A stretch of DNA of 64,000 bases from a virus: positions 1 to 64,000 of the IMG/VR virus record IMGVR_UViG_3300000117_007448; one strand, 5' to 3'. The position numbers and the translations under genes were made by a program. The notes below the pieces were generated by a model. The model ran no database searches, was not told where the DNA came from, and saw only the letters and a list, made by a program, of their open reading frames with translations. This document shows positions 39,343 to 48,114 of the stretch, piece by piece (the stretch's first letter is position 1; each line of letters opens with the position of its first letter).

Positions 39343-40394
39343 TTACCACTCTTCAACAATGTTAAGTATTGGTCTAAGTCATCTTTATCTCTTTTAAGAT
39401 TGATTGCTGTTGCTCTAGGGTATGGGTTTTGATTGTGAAAATCATTTATTAATATCCTATCTGCATTTGGTAACCCAATCAATAATTCATAATCTTTAAA
39501 TCCTAAATTATCAAGTGTAGCTCGTGTATATTCTTCAACTTCTTTTTCTCTTGCTGTAGTAAAAACAAACTTAGATCCATTTTTCTGTAAGTCTAAAAGT
39601 ACCTTTACATTTTTTTCAAGAGGCTTACCTAGTACAGACATTGCATTATTACCGACTCTGCTCTGCGATTTCACAACGGTGCCATCTATATCACAAAATA
39701 TAACTGGTTTATTATTCCATTCAAACCAATCATTAGCAGTTCCAACATCTACATAATCTTCCACATATTTTGTGTAGAATACTTCTTCGTTATATAAAGC
39801 TCTTGCAATTACATCTGATACAAATATTTCACCATCAGTAAGAATTTCTCTATAATTATCTAAGAATACTTTGGCTGATTCAAACTTATAACCACCAACA
39901 CAAAATATATCAGATACAACTTTCTTTTCTATAATTTGGTTTATGATACCTTGTTCATTTGAAATGATAAAACTTTTAGAGGATAACTTTTTCAATACTT
40001 CATGAAATGATATATTAGAAACACAAACATAGTTACCCTCAGTACATTTATGTTTGAAAAAACTATCACAATCCTTGATAAAAATTTCATCATTTTCATC
40101 TATGGGCATTTTTTCTAATATTTGATAAACAGTTTCAGCAGGTCCTCTTGTAGGATTATCTAAGATTACAATGTTTATTCTAAATCCATATTGTTCACGA
40201 ATAAACTCTGAAGCTTGATATGCCTTATCATGTTCTTTTAAAATACCAATTGTAATATTATATTTCTCATCATCTAAGAATTGTTCTATCGCATTATGAA
40301 ACATCATCTTATTGTGTCGGCCAAATAAAAGAAATTTTGGTTTCATATTAGGAAATCTGGAAGAAGCCCCAGCGGCTGGTATAATTATTTCCAT
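39339..40394 (-). CDS. sugar nucleotidyltransferase fused to HAD phosphatase
   Basis: 351 residues. Residues 1-230: NTP transferase with IIIPAAGASSRF and the Mg-binding IFIKDCDSFF. Residues 230-345: HAD-like domain with IFCDIDGTVV (D-x-D), TTAREKEV, and ILINDF. The pair would make an NDP-sugar and dephosphorylate a sugar phosphate, as in heptose or similar pathways. Works with the neighbouring kinase. Confidence 0.85.
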   Translation of the reverse strand: MEIIIPAAGASSRFPNMKPKFLLFGRHNKMMFHNAIEQFLDDEKYNITIGILKEHDKAYQASEFIREQYGFRINIVILDNPTRGPAETVYQILEKMPIDENDEIFIKDCDSFFKHKCTEGNYVCVSNISFHEVLKKLSSKSFIISNEQGIINQIIEKKVVSDIFCVGGYKFESAKVFLDNYREILTDGEIFVSDVIARALYNEEVFYTKYVEDYVDVGTANDWFEWNNKPVIFCDIDGTVVKSQSRVGNNAMSVLGKPLEKNVKVLLDLQKNGSKFVFTTAREKEVEEYTRATLDNLGFKDYELLIGLPNADRILINDFHNQNPYPRATAINLKRDKDDLDQYLTLLKSGK

Positions 40395-41131
40395 AAACGA
40401 TTTATCTCCTTCAATATAAACTTTCTATTACTATCTCCATTTTCAGTATGTAAATAAACTCTTAACAACATAAGAATTAAAAGATAATCATTTTTTGCAA
40501 AACCAAATTTACTAAAAACTTGGTCTTCCAGATTTTGTAACTTAACATCTAACTTAATATTTTTGTTTCTTAAAAACCACCTACAAGTTAAATCTTGCCT
40601 TAATTTGGCTAGGTCGAATACATACGAATCATATTCAATTGTAACTGGATCTATCATTGTAAAGGATTCTTCATTAAAAATCAAGTTTTCTAGGGTAAAG
40701 TCGCCATGATATGTTGACCTTGGCAAGTGACTTGGCAATCTATCAATGAGTTCCTTTTTTATAAAAGGTAAATCATCTACTGAATCAATCCAATCAAGCT
40801 TTGTGTCATAGACATTACTATAATCCACTTTTATAGCGTCTTTAGCAAATGAATCTATTGTTTGAATTATAAAATTACCTAATCTCTTTGTACTTCTAGT
40901 TTTTAGGTACTCCAAAATATCAAGACCATGAATATACTCCATCTCAATATAGTTTTCAGATGAGTCATATATTGCTGGAACATTGTAACCTTTTTCATTT
41001 AGACCTATTAACCTTTCAATATTTCTTTCCACATTGCCATTCTTTCTTACAAAAAATTCTTTATCGTCTTTTATAAGTAATATTTCAGAACCCGAATGTC
41101 CAATAAATTCTTTTACTATCTTTTTTTCCAT
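40385..41131 (-). CDS. aminoglycoside phosphotransferase-like kinase
   Basis: 248 residues with a protein-kinase-like fold: IEMEYIHGLDI hinge, catalytic YHGDFTLENLIF (HGD-x4-N) and metal-binding MIDPVT. Probably a small-molecule (sugar) kinase for the neighbouring nucleotidyltransferase-HAD protein. Confidence 0.82.
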   Translation of the reverse strand: MEKKIVKEFIGHSGSEILLIKDDKEFFVRKNGNVERNIERLIGLNEKGYNVPAIYDSSENYIEMEYIHGLDILEYLKTRSTKRLGNFIIQTIDSFAKDAIKVDYSNVYDTKLDWIDSVDDLPFIKKELIDRLPSHLPRSTYHGDFTLENLIFNEESFTMIDPVTIEYDSYVFDLAKLRQDLTCRWFLRNKNIKLDVKLQNLEDQVFSKFGFAKNDYLLILMLLRVYLHTENGDSNRKFILKEINRLWK

Positions 41132-41814
41132 TTAGCACAATCATCACGAATTAAACTATGCCAGGTTCCATTAAAATCACCTGGAGGGAATGGATTATTC
41201 ATATCCACATATGTCAAAAATTTACCATGTAACCCATACTCATGTAAATGGGCTTTCATCATATCTTCACCGATCATTGAAACCTTTTGATCGTAATAGT
41301 GGTTCATATTATTGTAAATAGTCATTCTCTTATTCATAATATTAGATGAGCTAAATGCAAATTGATCGTTACCAAAATCTTTTTCTGGAACCATTCTACA
41401 ATTTGGTATATAAAGTACCCATGGATTCATTTTATAGAATGGTATAACAATATTTAAAGCATAATCAGGCCTCGATTTAATCACCCAATCATAATTCTTT
41501 TTTAATTCCATTTCTTTTTTAATTTTTAATTCACAGGACCTCTGCATACTATAAAGCATTGACACCGTAAAACGAGGTGGGTGGTTTATAGCATCTGGAG
41601 TATTTTTATATCTTTCATCATAATCACCTTTAAGTTCATTTTCTAGAAGAGATGAAACTGGTTTATATAATTTTATATACTCTTCAGCTTCATCAGAATT
41701 CCATGAATGTATAAATGTATCAACATCATAGTGATCTAGTAAATTCTTCTTGTGATATTCATAACCTTTTTCAAAACTTCTAGGTTGACCGGATAAACAT
41801 AGGGCTATTTTCAT
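41116..41814 (-). CDS. glycosyltransferase-like protein (SGQPRSF type)
   Basis: 232 residues. KIALCLSGQPRSFEKGY at the N-terminus, FIHSWNSD and DWVIKSRPDY (a DxD-like site) are typical of a family of small surface-glycan proteins found in phages and giant viruses, usually called glycosyltransferase-like. The reaction is not known. Confidence 0.7.
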   Translation of the reverse strand: MKIALCLSGQPRSFEKGYEYHKKNLLDHYDVDTFIHSWNSDEAEEYIKLYKPVSSLLENELKGDYDERYKNTPDAINHPPRFTVSMLYSMQRSCELKIKKEMELKKNYDWVIKSRPDYALNIVIPFYKMNPWVLYIPNCRMVPEKDFGNDQFAFSSSNIMNKRMTIYNNMNHYYDQKVSMIGEDMMKAHLHEYGLHGKFLTYVDMNNPFPPGDFNGTWHSLIRDDCAKWKKR

Positions 41815-42386
41815 TTTGAATACTTTAAATTAATTTTAGAGTGGTGTTGTTCATCAGCTCTAACTTTTTTAATTAAATCAGAAAGTTTAGCATCTTCTTG
41901 CATTTGATAATACTCAATTGCTCTTTTAGGTGCAGGCACGTTTTCAATTTGTCCATTCTCAACCATATAGAGGTATTCTGTGTAAGACTTAACTGCTTCA
42001 CGTTCAAAATAAAAAATCATTTTGTGTGCGGTTTTAGGAAAAAATACATAAAGAAAAAAATAAAAGACCCAAAAAGTTGCCTGTGAAAAAATAACTAACC
42101 ATCTTTCAAAGAAATTAGGTCTAGCTATTTCTATAAAAAACATTAAATGTTGTCTTTCATTTTCGGCTTCTGCAATTAATTCTCTAATCATAGGTCCATG
42201 GCCAGTTTCCATTTTTCTTAAACTTCTCAAATGAATCCACATTCCTGCAACAATACCAGGAACTCCAGCTACAGTTTCTAGAACTACAGCTCTATGACCA
42301 TATCTCTTAGCAAAAAAAGTGTCTGCCAAAAATCTAAAAAACTTTGTCATTGATTTAGCAAACCAATCTGATATTTTTCTTTTCAT
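41811..42386 (-). CDS. aox: alternative oxidase (ubiquinol oxidase, diiron)
   Basis: 191 residues from the ATG at 42386 (ATGA overlap with the upstream gene). All family motifs are visible: LETVAGVPGIVAGM, EAENERQHLMFF (E-x-x-H), FEREAVKSYTEYL, and RADEQHHSKINL (E-x-x-H), so all four Glu and both His ligands of the diiron centre are kept. The enzyme passes electrons from ubiquinol straight to oxygen without pumping protons. It is membrane-bound through a hydrophobic middle segment. Cyanophages carry the related plastoquinol oxidase. Its place inside a glycan cluster suggests it entered as a single cassette. Confidence 0.93.
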   Translation of the reverse strand: MKRKISDWFAKSMTKFFRFLADTFFAKRYGHRAVVLETVAGVPGIVAGMWIHLRSLRKMETGHGPMIRELIAEAENERQHLMFFIEIARPNFFERWLVIFSQATFWVFYFFLYVFFPKTAHKMIFYFEREAVKSYTEYLYMVENGQIENVPAPKRAIEYYQMQEDAKLSDLIKKVRADEQHHSKINLKYSK

Positions 42387-43255
42387 GTAGAATACTTCAT
42401 TTGTATGATGTGTCGCCAAGCAGGAACTCTATCGTATTGGTGTACAATACAAAAGTCTTTACTACCATCAGATGTTTTAACAGATCCACTTTCCATAATA
42501 GGGCTTGATTCTAACAAGTGTGACTTAAATTCTTGTATCTTAGCTGGATCTGCCGTTGTACCTAATTGACAAGCCCAGCCATCTTCTGACTTAAAATATT
42601 TTGATTTTTGTTTGTAGGGGGATTGTGAAACCATAAAGTTAAATGTAGATTGGTCACATATTGGTATAGGTTTACCCATGCAAGATGAAAATATATTAAT
42701 CATTAGAGATTTCATAGCATAACCTGTGCCAGCTAAAACACCTACATTATAGATTTCATTTTCTTTGAAAATTTCATGTACATATGGTCCATAAGTTTCA
42801 AGAAGATTTTGATTACCCCATGGTTCATTTTTATATAAAATACTTTCAGAGGAGAAAAAATAGTCATAATGATCATTATTATTAAAGTAAAAACAATGTT
42901 TCTCTTTATACTCTTCTATCCATTTAACTGGATCTTTTTGGAATATAACGTCTTTAACATCTGTTGTAATAACCCAATCATACTCTGGTGATTTTTTTAA
43001 ATAATCATATATGTGTATAAATCTTTCAACATGAGGTGGCATTTTTGAATCATGAACTAAATTACCCTCATCATCTTTATTGAAACCTATGATTTTAAAA
43101 CCAGCTTGTTCAACTTTGATAACTGTTTCTTTATCACAATTTAATAATATTAAAACTTTATCACCTTCAAATCCACTTTGATTAATTGAATTACACCAAT
43201 ATTGTAGTGTATTCCAATCATAATTACTAGCACATCCTATAATCAAGTTACGCAT
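42383..43255 (-). CDS. glycosyltransferase-like protein
   Basis: 290 residues. N-terminal Rossmann strand (NLIIGCASNYDW), the DxD-type site WVITTDVKDVIF near residue 98, and a C-terminal cysteine/histidine part. It fits GT-A glycosyltransferases of phages. Donor and acceptor unknown. Confidence 0.72.
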   Translation of the reverse strand: MRNLIIGCASNYDWNTLQYWCNSINQSGFEGDKVLILLNCDKETVIKVEQAGFKIIGFNKDDEGNLVHDSKMPPHVERFIHIYDYLKKSPEYDWVITTDVKDVIFQKDPVKWIEEYKEKHCFYFNNNDHYDYFFSSESILYKNEPWGNQNLLETYGPYVHEIFKENEIYNVGVLAGTGYAMKSLMINIFSSCMGKPIPICDQSTFNFMVSQSPYKQKSKYFKSEDGWACQLGTTADPAKIQEFKSHLLESSPIMESGSVKTSDGSKDFCIVHQYDRVPAWRHIIQMKYST

Positions 43256-43276
43256 TATTTACTCCAATTTAAGTTA

Positions 43277-44365
43277 CTATCCTTTTATATATTGTTTAAA
43301 TTTAACCAGTTGTCCTGGTGTCATTCTCTTATAATTTTTTACTACTTTATCCGTGCCCTCTTCTCCAGCTCCGTATTCTTCTTCAACACTACCTTTTTTA
43401 TAATATGGATTTTTTGGGTTAGCATCTTCACTTTCATCTGGCCACCAATCATTAGTGTAAGTTTTACCAGATTCATTCATCTTAATCATGTCTTTTATTC
43501 TTTTTTCATATTCATCTTTACTAGGTTTCACCCTCTTTGCAACAACATCAAGAACATAATTAAGTGTTACTGCATTTGCTGTAAGTGAACCACATCTAGC
43601 ACCAACTTGATTTTTTAGAAAGTCAATTAAAATACTTTCACTACTATTTGCCAAAGGGTCAGCTAAATCATGTGGCACTTTTAAGTCAACATAACTATAC
43701 ACGAAATCATAGTGTGGTGCAGGTGATCCATGTAAGATGTATTCATCTTTTACAACTATTCTTTGAAAGCCATCTTTTGCATACCAAACAGCTCTATGAT
43801 CTGTAAGTTCATCTGGTTGACCAAAAGTTTTTGTTAAATGTTTTGTGTACTTTACTGGTTCTTCATTTTTCCAGTTTTCTAATGGTGAATTTTTCATTTC
43901 GTTTACGCTCTTGTGTAGTTTAACTCCTGTAACATTATGAATCAAATCACGAAATTCTTTATGATTTTTATTTTTAATATGTGAATTCAATTTTCTTTTT
44001 TGGTTAGGTGTAGCTTTTGAATGAAACTTCACTAACTCCATAACTCCAAGATTACCAGAATATGCAGCTTCATTCATTTTCTTTGTTTTCTTTTTCATAA
44101 CATTAATAAAACTACGATACACAGCGGCTGCACCTGTTTTACCCATTACTCTAGCTCTTTGTTCCATAGCTATCGCTGCTTGAATCTTATGGGCGTGTGA
44201 TCGTCCGCTTGACTTAATTTTTCGTACTGAAGCTTCTGCATCAGACTTACTTGCGAATTTGAGCCCGTGAATGGTTCCTTTCGGATCCTCGTCTGTGTAG
44301 AGGTCTGAGTGCTTTTTAGATTTTGCTGGTTGACCCGATTTTCTTGAGATTCTTGGATTACTCAT
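43277..44365 (-). CDS. conserved phage virion-type protein
   Basis: 362 residues. The N-terminal module (HSDLYTDEDPKGTIHGLKF, SGRSHAHKIQAAIAMEQRA, AAVYRSFI) recurs in marine T4-like phages, mostly as a part of head-associated proteins. A middle region with VWYAKDGFQRIVV is followed by an acidic linker (GSVEEEYGAGEEGTD) and a YKRMTPGQLVKFKQYI end. Function unknown. Confidence 0.65.
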   Translation of the reverse strand: MSNPRISRKSGQPAKSKKHSDLYTDEDPKGTIHGLKFASKSDAEASVRKIKSSGRSHAHKIQAAIAMEQRARVMGKTGAAAVYRSFINVMKKKTKKMNEAAYSGNLGVMELVKFHSKATPNQKRKLNSHIKNKNHKEFRDLIHNVTGVKLHKSVNEMKNSPLENWKNEEPVKYTKHLTKTFGQPDELTDHRAVWYAKDGFQRIVVKDEYILHGSPAPHYDFVYSYVDLKVPHDLADPLANSSESILIDFLKNQVGARCGSLTANAVTLNYVLDVVAKRVKPSKDEYEKRIKDMIKMNESGKTYTNDWWPDESEDANPKNPYYKKGSVEEEYGAGEEGTDKVVKNYKRMTPGQLVKFKQYIKG

Positions 44366-44658
44366 TGACCTCTCGTTAATTTTAAAACTCTTTGCATTTG
44401 TTTTTCTAATAAATTACCACGATTGGGCCAATGGATATAGGCCTGCTCTCTGGATTTATATAGGTTAGTTAAGAAAGGCATAATTAATTGTTCTAGCTCT
44501 TTCAGCCTATCTTTGTATGATTCTACTGTTAAATCTTTTTGATAATTAGTTTTTTCTAATTCGTCTTTGACTTTTTCATATTCTGTTTCATCAACAGCAG
44601 TAAATCCAAAATCAATGTCTCCATACTCTTGTAATATTTTATCTATATCGTATGCCAT
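44362..44658 (-). CDS. conserved small phage protein
   Basis: 98 residues. DIDFGFTAVDE at the start, a Glu/Lys helix, and a basic LEKQMQRVLKLTR C-terminus, a pattern I recall in T4-like cyanophages next to the ligase-like gene. Unknown function. Confidence 0.7.
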   Translation of the reverse strand: MAYDIDKILQEYGDIDFGFTAVDETEYEKVKDELEKTNYQKDLTVESYKDRLKELEQLIMPFLTNLYKSREQAYIHWPNRGNLLEKQMQRVLKLTRGQ

Positions 44659-44659
44659 T

Positions 44660-45889
44660 TTACTTGTCCCAAGTTTTTTTAGCCGTGAAATTCTGATGTG
44701 AAAATTCTAGTCGATCAACAAGTTTCAATGCACCACCAGATAGCTTATCTACGGCAACAAAACCCTCTGGATTGGTGATTCTAAATCCATCATCTGTTCT
44801 GACAAATGTATTTGTAACTTGTCGCATCTCTTGTAACTTACGAATGATGATTGTTTTTGATTCAACAATTGAGTTCATCAAGTTAAATATTTCAATTAGT
44901 TGTCTAGCTGAACCTCTTAAAAATCTCATCACTTCATTTTTTTCTTTTTGCCTTTTCTTTTTTGTATCTTCTCTTTTAGCTTTAATTATTTCTTTGTTCA
45001 ATTTATTTTCTACATATCTAATTAAGTTTACAGTATGTGTAGAGGTGTTTCTAATCTTTTGGCCTTGTCTGACCATTTGATTATTAAATATCTTTATTTC
45101 ACCAAGTATTTTATCATTAACTGATAGACGATTCAATACTAATGAGTTTATCTTCTGTAATGTTTTACCTGCTTGTGAAAGTATATTGGTTATTTGTTTT
45201 GTTTCTGCTTCTGTAAATGTTGCTGTGCCAGAGGCATTGACAAAAGAAGCATCACGAAACCAAATATCTTTTGTTGGTTTTAATCTACCAATATCAATAT
45301 TAAAAGATGGCTTCATTGTGTCTAAACTTCTACCTGAATATGAAGTATGAAAAACAATACCAAGTTGAGCTGCTTGCATAGTTTTAGCAAGTGGTGTTGA
45401 TTCTGGTACAGCGTAGACAATAGTGTTTGGTTGAAATGTGATGTATTTCTCTCCATCTATTTGTTCTTTTTTTATATCACCTTTTGTAAACATCATATCG
45501 CCTTGCAATACACCTTTGATACCAAGTTTTGGTAAAAATGCCAAGGCTACTTTTAGTTTTTCATTTAAGCCACCACTTGGGTGATTTCTATCTATGTCTC
45601 TATCTGTATAGTTTAATTTTGGTGCTCTGTTAAAAACAGATTTAGTACCAACAAAAAACTTACCATTCTTTGGATTGATACCTGCGAAAACAGCTGGGGC
45701 ACCATCCCATTTTGTTGTGACATTTATTTTTGATGTTGAACTACCTGCAAGCATATCTCTCAATGATTGTAGAAAGTTAATTGATTCTCTGGCGCCAGTA
45801 ACACCACGATTTAAAACATTATCTTCTAAATGTTCTAAATGAAGATTTTTATCTTGTCTGGCTTCTTCTAAAAATTCTGTGAAATTCAT
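44660..45889 (-). CDS. ligase-like covalent nucleotidyltransferase
   Basis: 409 residues. Motif I TTKWDGAPAVFAG has the Lys that is adenylated in DNA and RNA ligases (K-x-D-G). Downstream, GVLQGDMMFT fits motif III, PEGFVAVD motif IV and GALKLVDR motif V. The family is diverged and is annotated as unknown in other marine phages. A role in nucleic acid end joining is an inference. Confidence 0.72.
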   Translation of the reverse strand: MNFTEFLEEARQDKNLHLEHLEDNVLNRGVTGARESINFLQSLRDMLAGSSTSKINVTTKWDGAPAVFAGINPKNGKFFVGTKSVFNRAPKLNYTDRDIDRNHPSGGLNEKLKVALAFLPKLGIKGVLQGDMMFTKGDIKKEQIDGEKYITFQPNTIVYAVPESTPLAKTMQAAQLGIVFHTSYSGRSLDTMKPSFNIDIGRLKPTKDIWFRDASFVNASGTATFTEAETKQITNILSQAGKTLQKINSLVLNRLSVNDKILGEIKIFNNQMVRQGQKIRNTSTHTVNLIRYVENKLNKEIIKAKREDTKKKRQKEKNEVMRFLRGSARQLIEIFNLMNSIVESKTIIIRKLQEMRQVTNTFVRTDDGFRITNPEGFVAVDKLSGGALKLVDRLEFSHQNFTAKKTWDK

Positions 45890-46977
45890 TTTTTTACACC
45901 TGCGTATTGTAACTTTAACATAACTAGTTTACCTAGTTTACCTTTTGGACTACTTCTTCTAAAACCTGCATCACTCCTGGTTGTCATTTTAAGAGTGAGT
46001 TTTTTATTTGCTTTATCCATTAAATCAATAAACCACTCTTGAACAGAATTTTTATTCAAATAAGCTTTAACTTTAGTAACTTTATCTATAAAATTAACTA
46101 ATGGGTCGCCTTTTTCTTCAGCTTTTGCACCAACAGCTTTAACTAAAATTAAAGGTATCTCACCTTTTTGTGGAGCTTTTTGTAATCTAAATTCAGTCAT
46201 AATCCATTCTTTGGTAGTTTTTACATCTTTATTTACTATTTTTACTAATTGTTCTCTGCTTATTTTATTTTGTTCAATATATAATTCGTCAAATTTTCTA
46301 AGATTATTTTCATATAATTTGATTAAAGATTCTTTAAGAGTATCATTCATTTTTATACTCTTACCTCTATATTCATAATAATTTTTTTCAGTAACACTTT
46401 TTGGAGCACCAACTTTTGAGTAAACATTTTCCCAAAGTCTTTTTTTTAATTTATCTTCTGCTTTAGAATCTATTTTTTCATAGTAAGGCTGTTTTAAAGT
46501 TGTTCTAACATATGTATTTAATAAAGGTTCAGCTGATTTTTCTGTTCCAGCTTTTAAACTAATACCACTAATTGAGCTATCTTTAAACATAAAAAAAATA
46601 TCACCGGGATGATTAGATGGCACACCTTTTGGTTTAATTCTATAACCCCAAAAAACATTTTTTATTGGATTTGAGTCGTTTGTTTCATAGATATAATTTG
46701 TAATAGCAAAAGCATTATCTAATTTTTCCTTTAACAATCTAGGTTGTATTCTACTAAACGCATCTAATATAAATTTTTCAGCATTTGGTACATCACCCGG
46801 TGTGGTAAAACTTTTTTTAGATTTAGTGCTAGATAGATTTACAGTCTTAATAAATTCACCTAAATCCTCACCATTTTTCGGTTTAAACCCATTATTAAAA
46901 GCTAAAGCTGGGAATAATTCCGTAATCGTAGAATTTATTGTAGTCTGTTGACCGCCTGTTAAATATTTTGCCATCAT
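45886..46977 (-). CDS. hypothetical protein, possibly nuclease-like
   Basis: 363 residues, basic. HPGDIFFMFKDS...GISLKAGT has the strand-D-...-x-K arrangement of a PD-(D/E)xK core, which is not sufficient for a firm call. It overlaps the ligase-like gene by 4 bases, and a nuclease-ligase pair would make sense. Otherwise unrecognised. Confidence 0.6.
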   Translation of the reverse strand: MMAKYLTGGQQTTINSTITELFPALAFNNGFKPKNGEDLGEFIKTVNLSSTKSKKSFTTPGDVPNAEKFILDAFSRIQPRLLKEKLDNAFAITNYIYETNDSNPIKNVFWGYRIKPKGVPSNHPGDIFFMFKDSSISGISLKAGTEKSAEPLLNTYVRTTLKQPYYEKIDSKAEDKLKKRLWENVYSKVGAPKSVTEKNYYEYRGKSIKMNDTLKESLIKLYENNLRKFDELYIEQNKISREQLVKIVNKDVKTTKEWIMTEFRLQKAPQKGEIPLILVKAVGAKAEEKGDPLVNFIDKVTKVKAYLNKNSVQEWFIDLMDKANKKLTLKMTTRSDAGFRRSSPKGKLGKLVMLKLQYAGVKK

Positions 46978-46995
46978 GTATTTATGATAACACGA

Positions 46996-48114
46996 TTATC
47001 GAATTATGTCAATCTCTTTATCACCTGTCCATACTTCTAAGTCTTTTCTGAGTCTTTTGTCGTTTTTAAGAGACATATATCTGCTTGAGGCCTTCTTGAC
47101 CCACCATTTAAATATATTCTCCAGATAGTGTTTATCGTGGTTATCCTTGTCTGGAATCAACTTATCTGTCTTACCAGTCACTACATCAACAAAGTTTGAG
47201 AAACCATAATTACAAGCGTAATATCGTTTCTTTTCAGTTAAATTAAGAGCTTTATTGATTGTTTTATTATATCTTTCCAAATCCTCACCATCTAAATTAG
47301 CCTTGATAAGAGCCTGTATTTTTGTAGATATTTTAAGTTTTCTTGATGAGGCATCTTCTGGTACTATCGGTTCACCAACAGCTTTTTCCATATAATCTCT
47401 TAAATCTTCATATGGTTTGCCGTGCATCAACGGTAAAAAATTAGAATCTGTAAGACCTTTAAATCGTAAAAATGGCTTCATGCCATCATACTGTGAACTA
47501 GACTTTGATGAACCATACAAACTGGTCGTTTCAAATAAACAAGTATTCATACCTGGATATTTTGTATTCATTCTTTCACGAACAAAGTGTGAACAACAAA
47601 TACCAGCCAATAATTTACCACCAAGGTAATTAAAACCAAATGGTTGTGATGGCACAATTGCAAAACCCATAATTGATGTTTTATTAAATGATACTGCTGT
47701 TTTAGCATCTTGTGTAAAAACACAATCTAATAGTTGATTTCTTGGTTTCATATTAATTACAGGAGAACCAATACGAATAAAACCAAGCCACTTTTTACTA
47801 TTCGTTTCTAATACACCTAATCGTAATGATTTTCCTGGAATACTTGTCATATTGGAATGAGATGAAATAATTTTAACATAAATGTCCCACATATTTTGGT
47901 TCATTTCATGTATTTCTATATTCATATCTTCTGGGTGCATATCAAAGTTATCAAATAAATCTATTTCAGGTCCCATTCCTGGTAATCCAAAGGACATTTT
48001 TTCAACTGTACTTACTTTTTGATCACGAATATAATCTGCAATACCATCAAATTTATCAAAGTAATCTGAGAATACTTTGGCACCGTGTATAGCTTGTTCT
48101 TTAGTTATTTTCAT
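46996..48114 (-). CDS. conserved phage protein, possibly DruA/DUF4338-like
   Basis: 372 residues. KWLGFIRIGSPVIN..., GFNYLGGKLLAGICCSHFVRERM and TTSLYGSSKSSSQYDG recall the DUF4338 (DruA) type domain, but this is from memory and uncertain. Next to the helicase gene (4-base overlap), so it is likely co-expressed with replication proteins. Confidence 0.55.
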   Translation of the reverse strand: MKITKEQAIHGAKVFSDYFDKFDGIADYIRDQKVSTVEKMSFGLPGMGPEIDLFDNFDMHPEDMNIEIHEMNQNMWDIYVKIISSHSNMTSIPGKSLRLGVLETNSKKWLGFIRIGSPVINMKPRNQLLDCVFTQDAKTAVSFNKTSIMGFAIVPSQPFGFNYLGGKLLAGICCSHFVRERMNTKYPGMNTCLFETTSLYGSSKSSSQYDGMKPFLRFKGLTDSNFLPLMHGKPYEDLRDYMEKAVGEPIVPEDASSRKLKISTKIQALIKANLDGEDLERYNKTINKALNLTEKKRYYACNYGFSNFVDVVTGKTDKLIPDKDNHDKHYLENIFKWWVKKASSRYMSLKNDKRLRKDLEVWTGDKEIDIIR

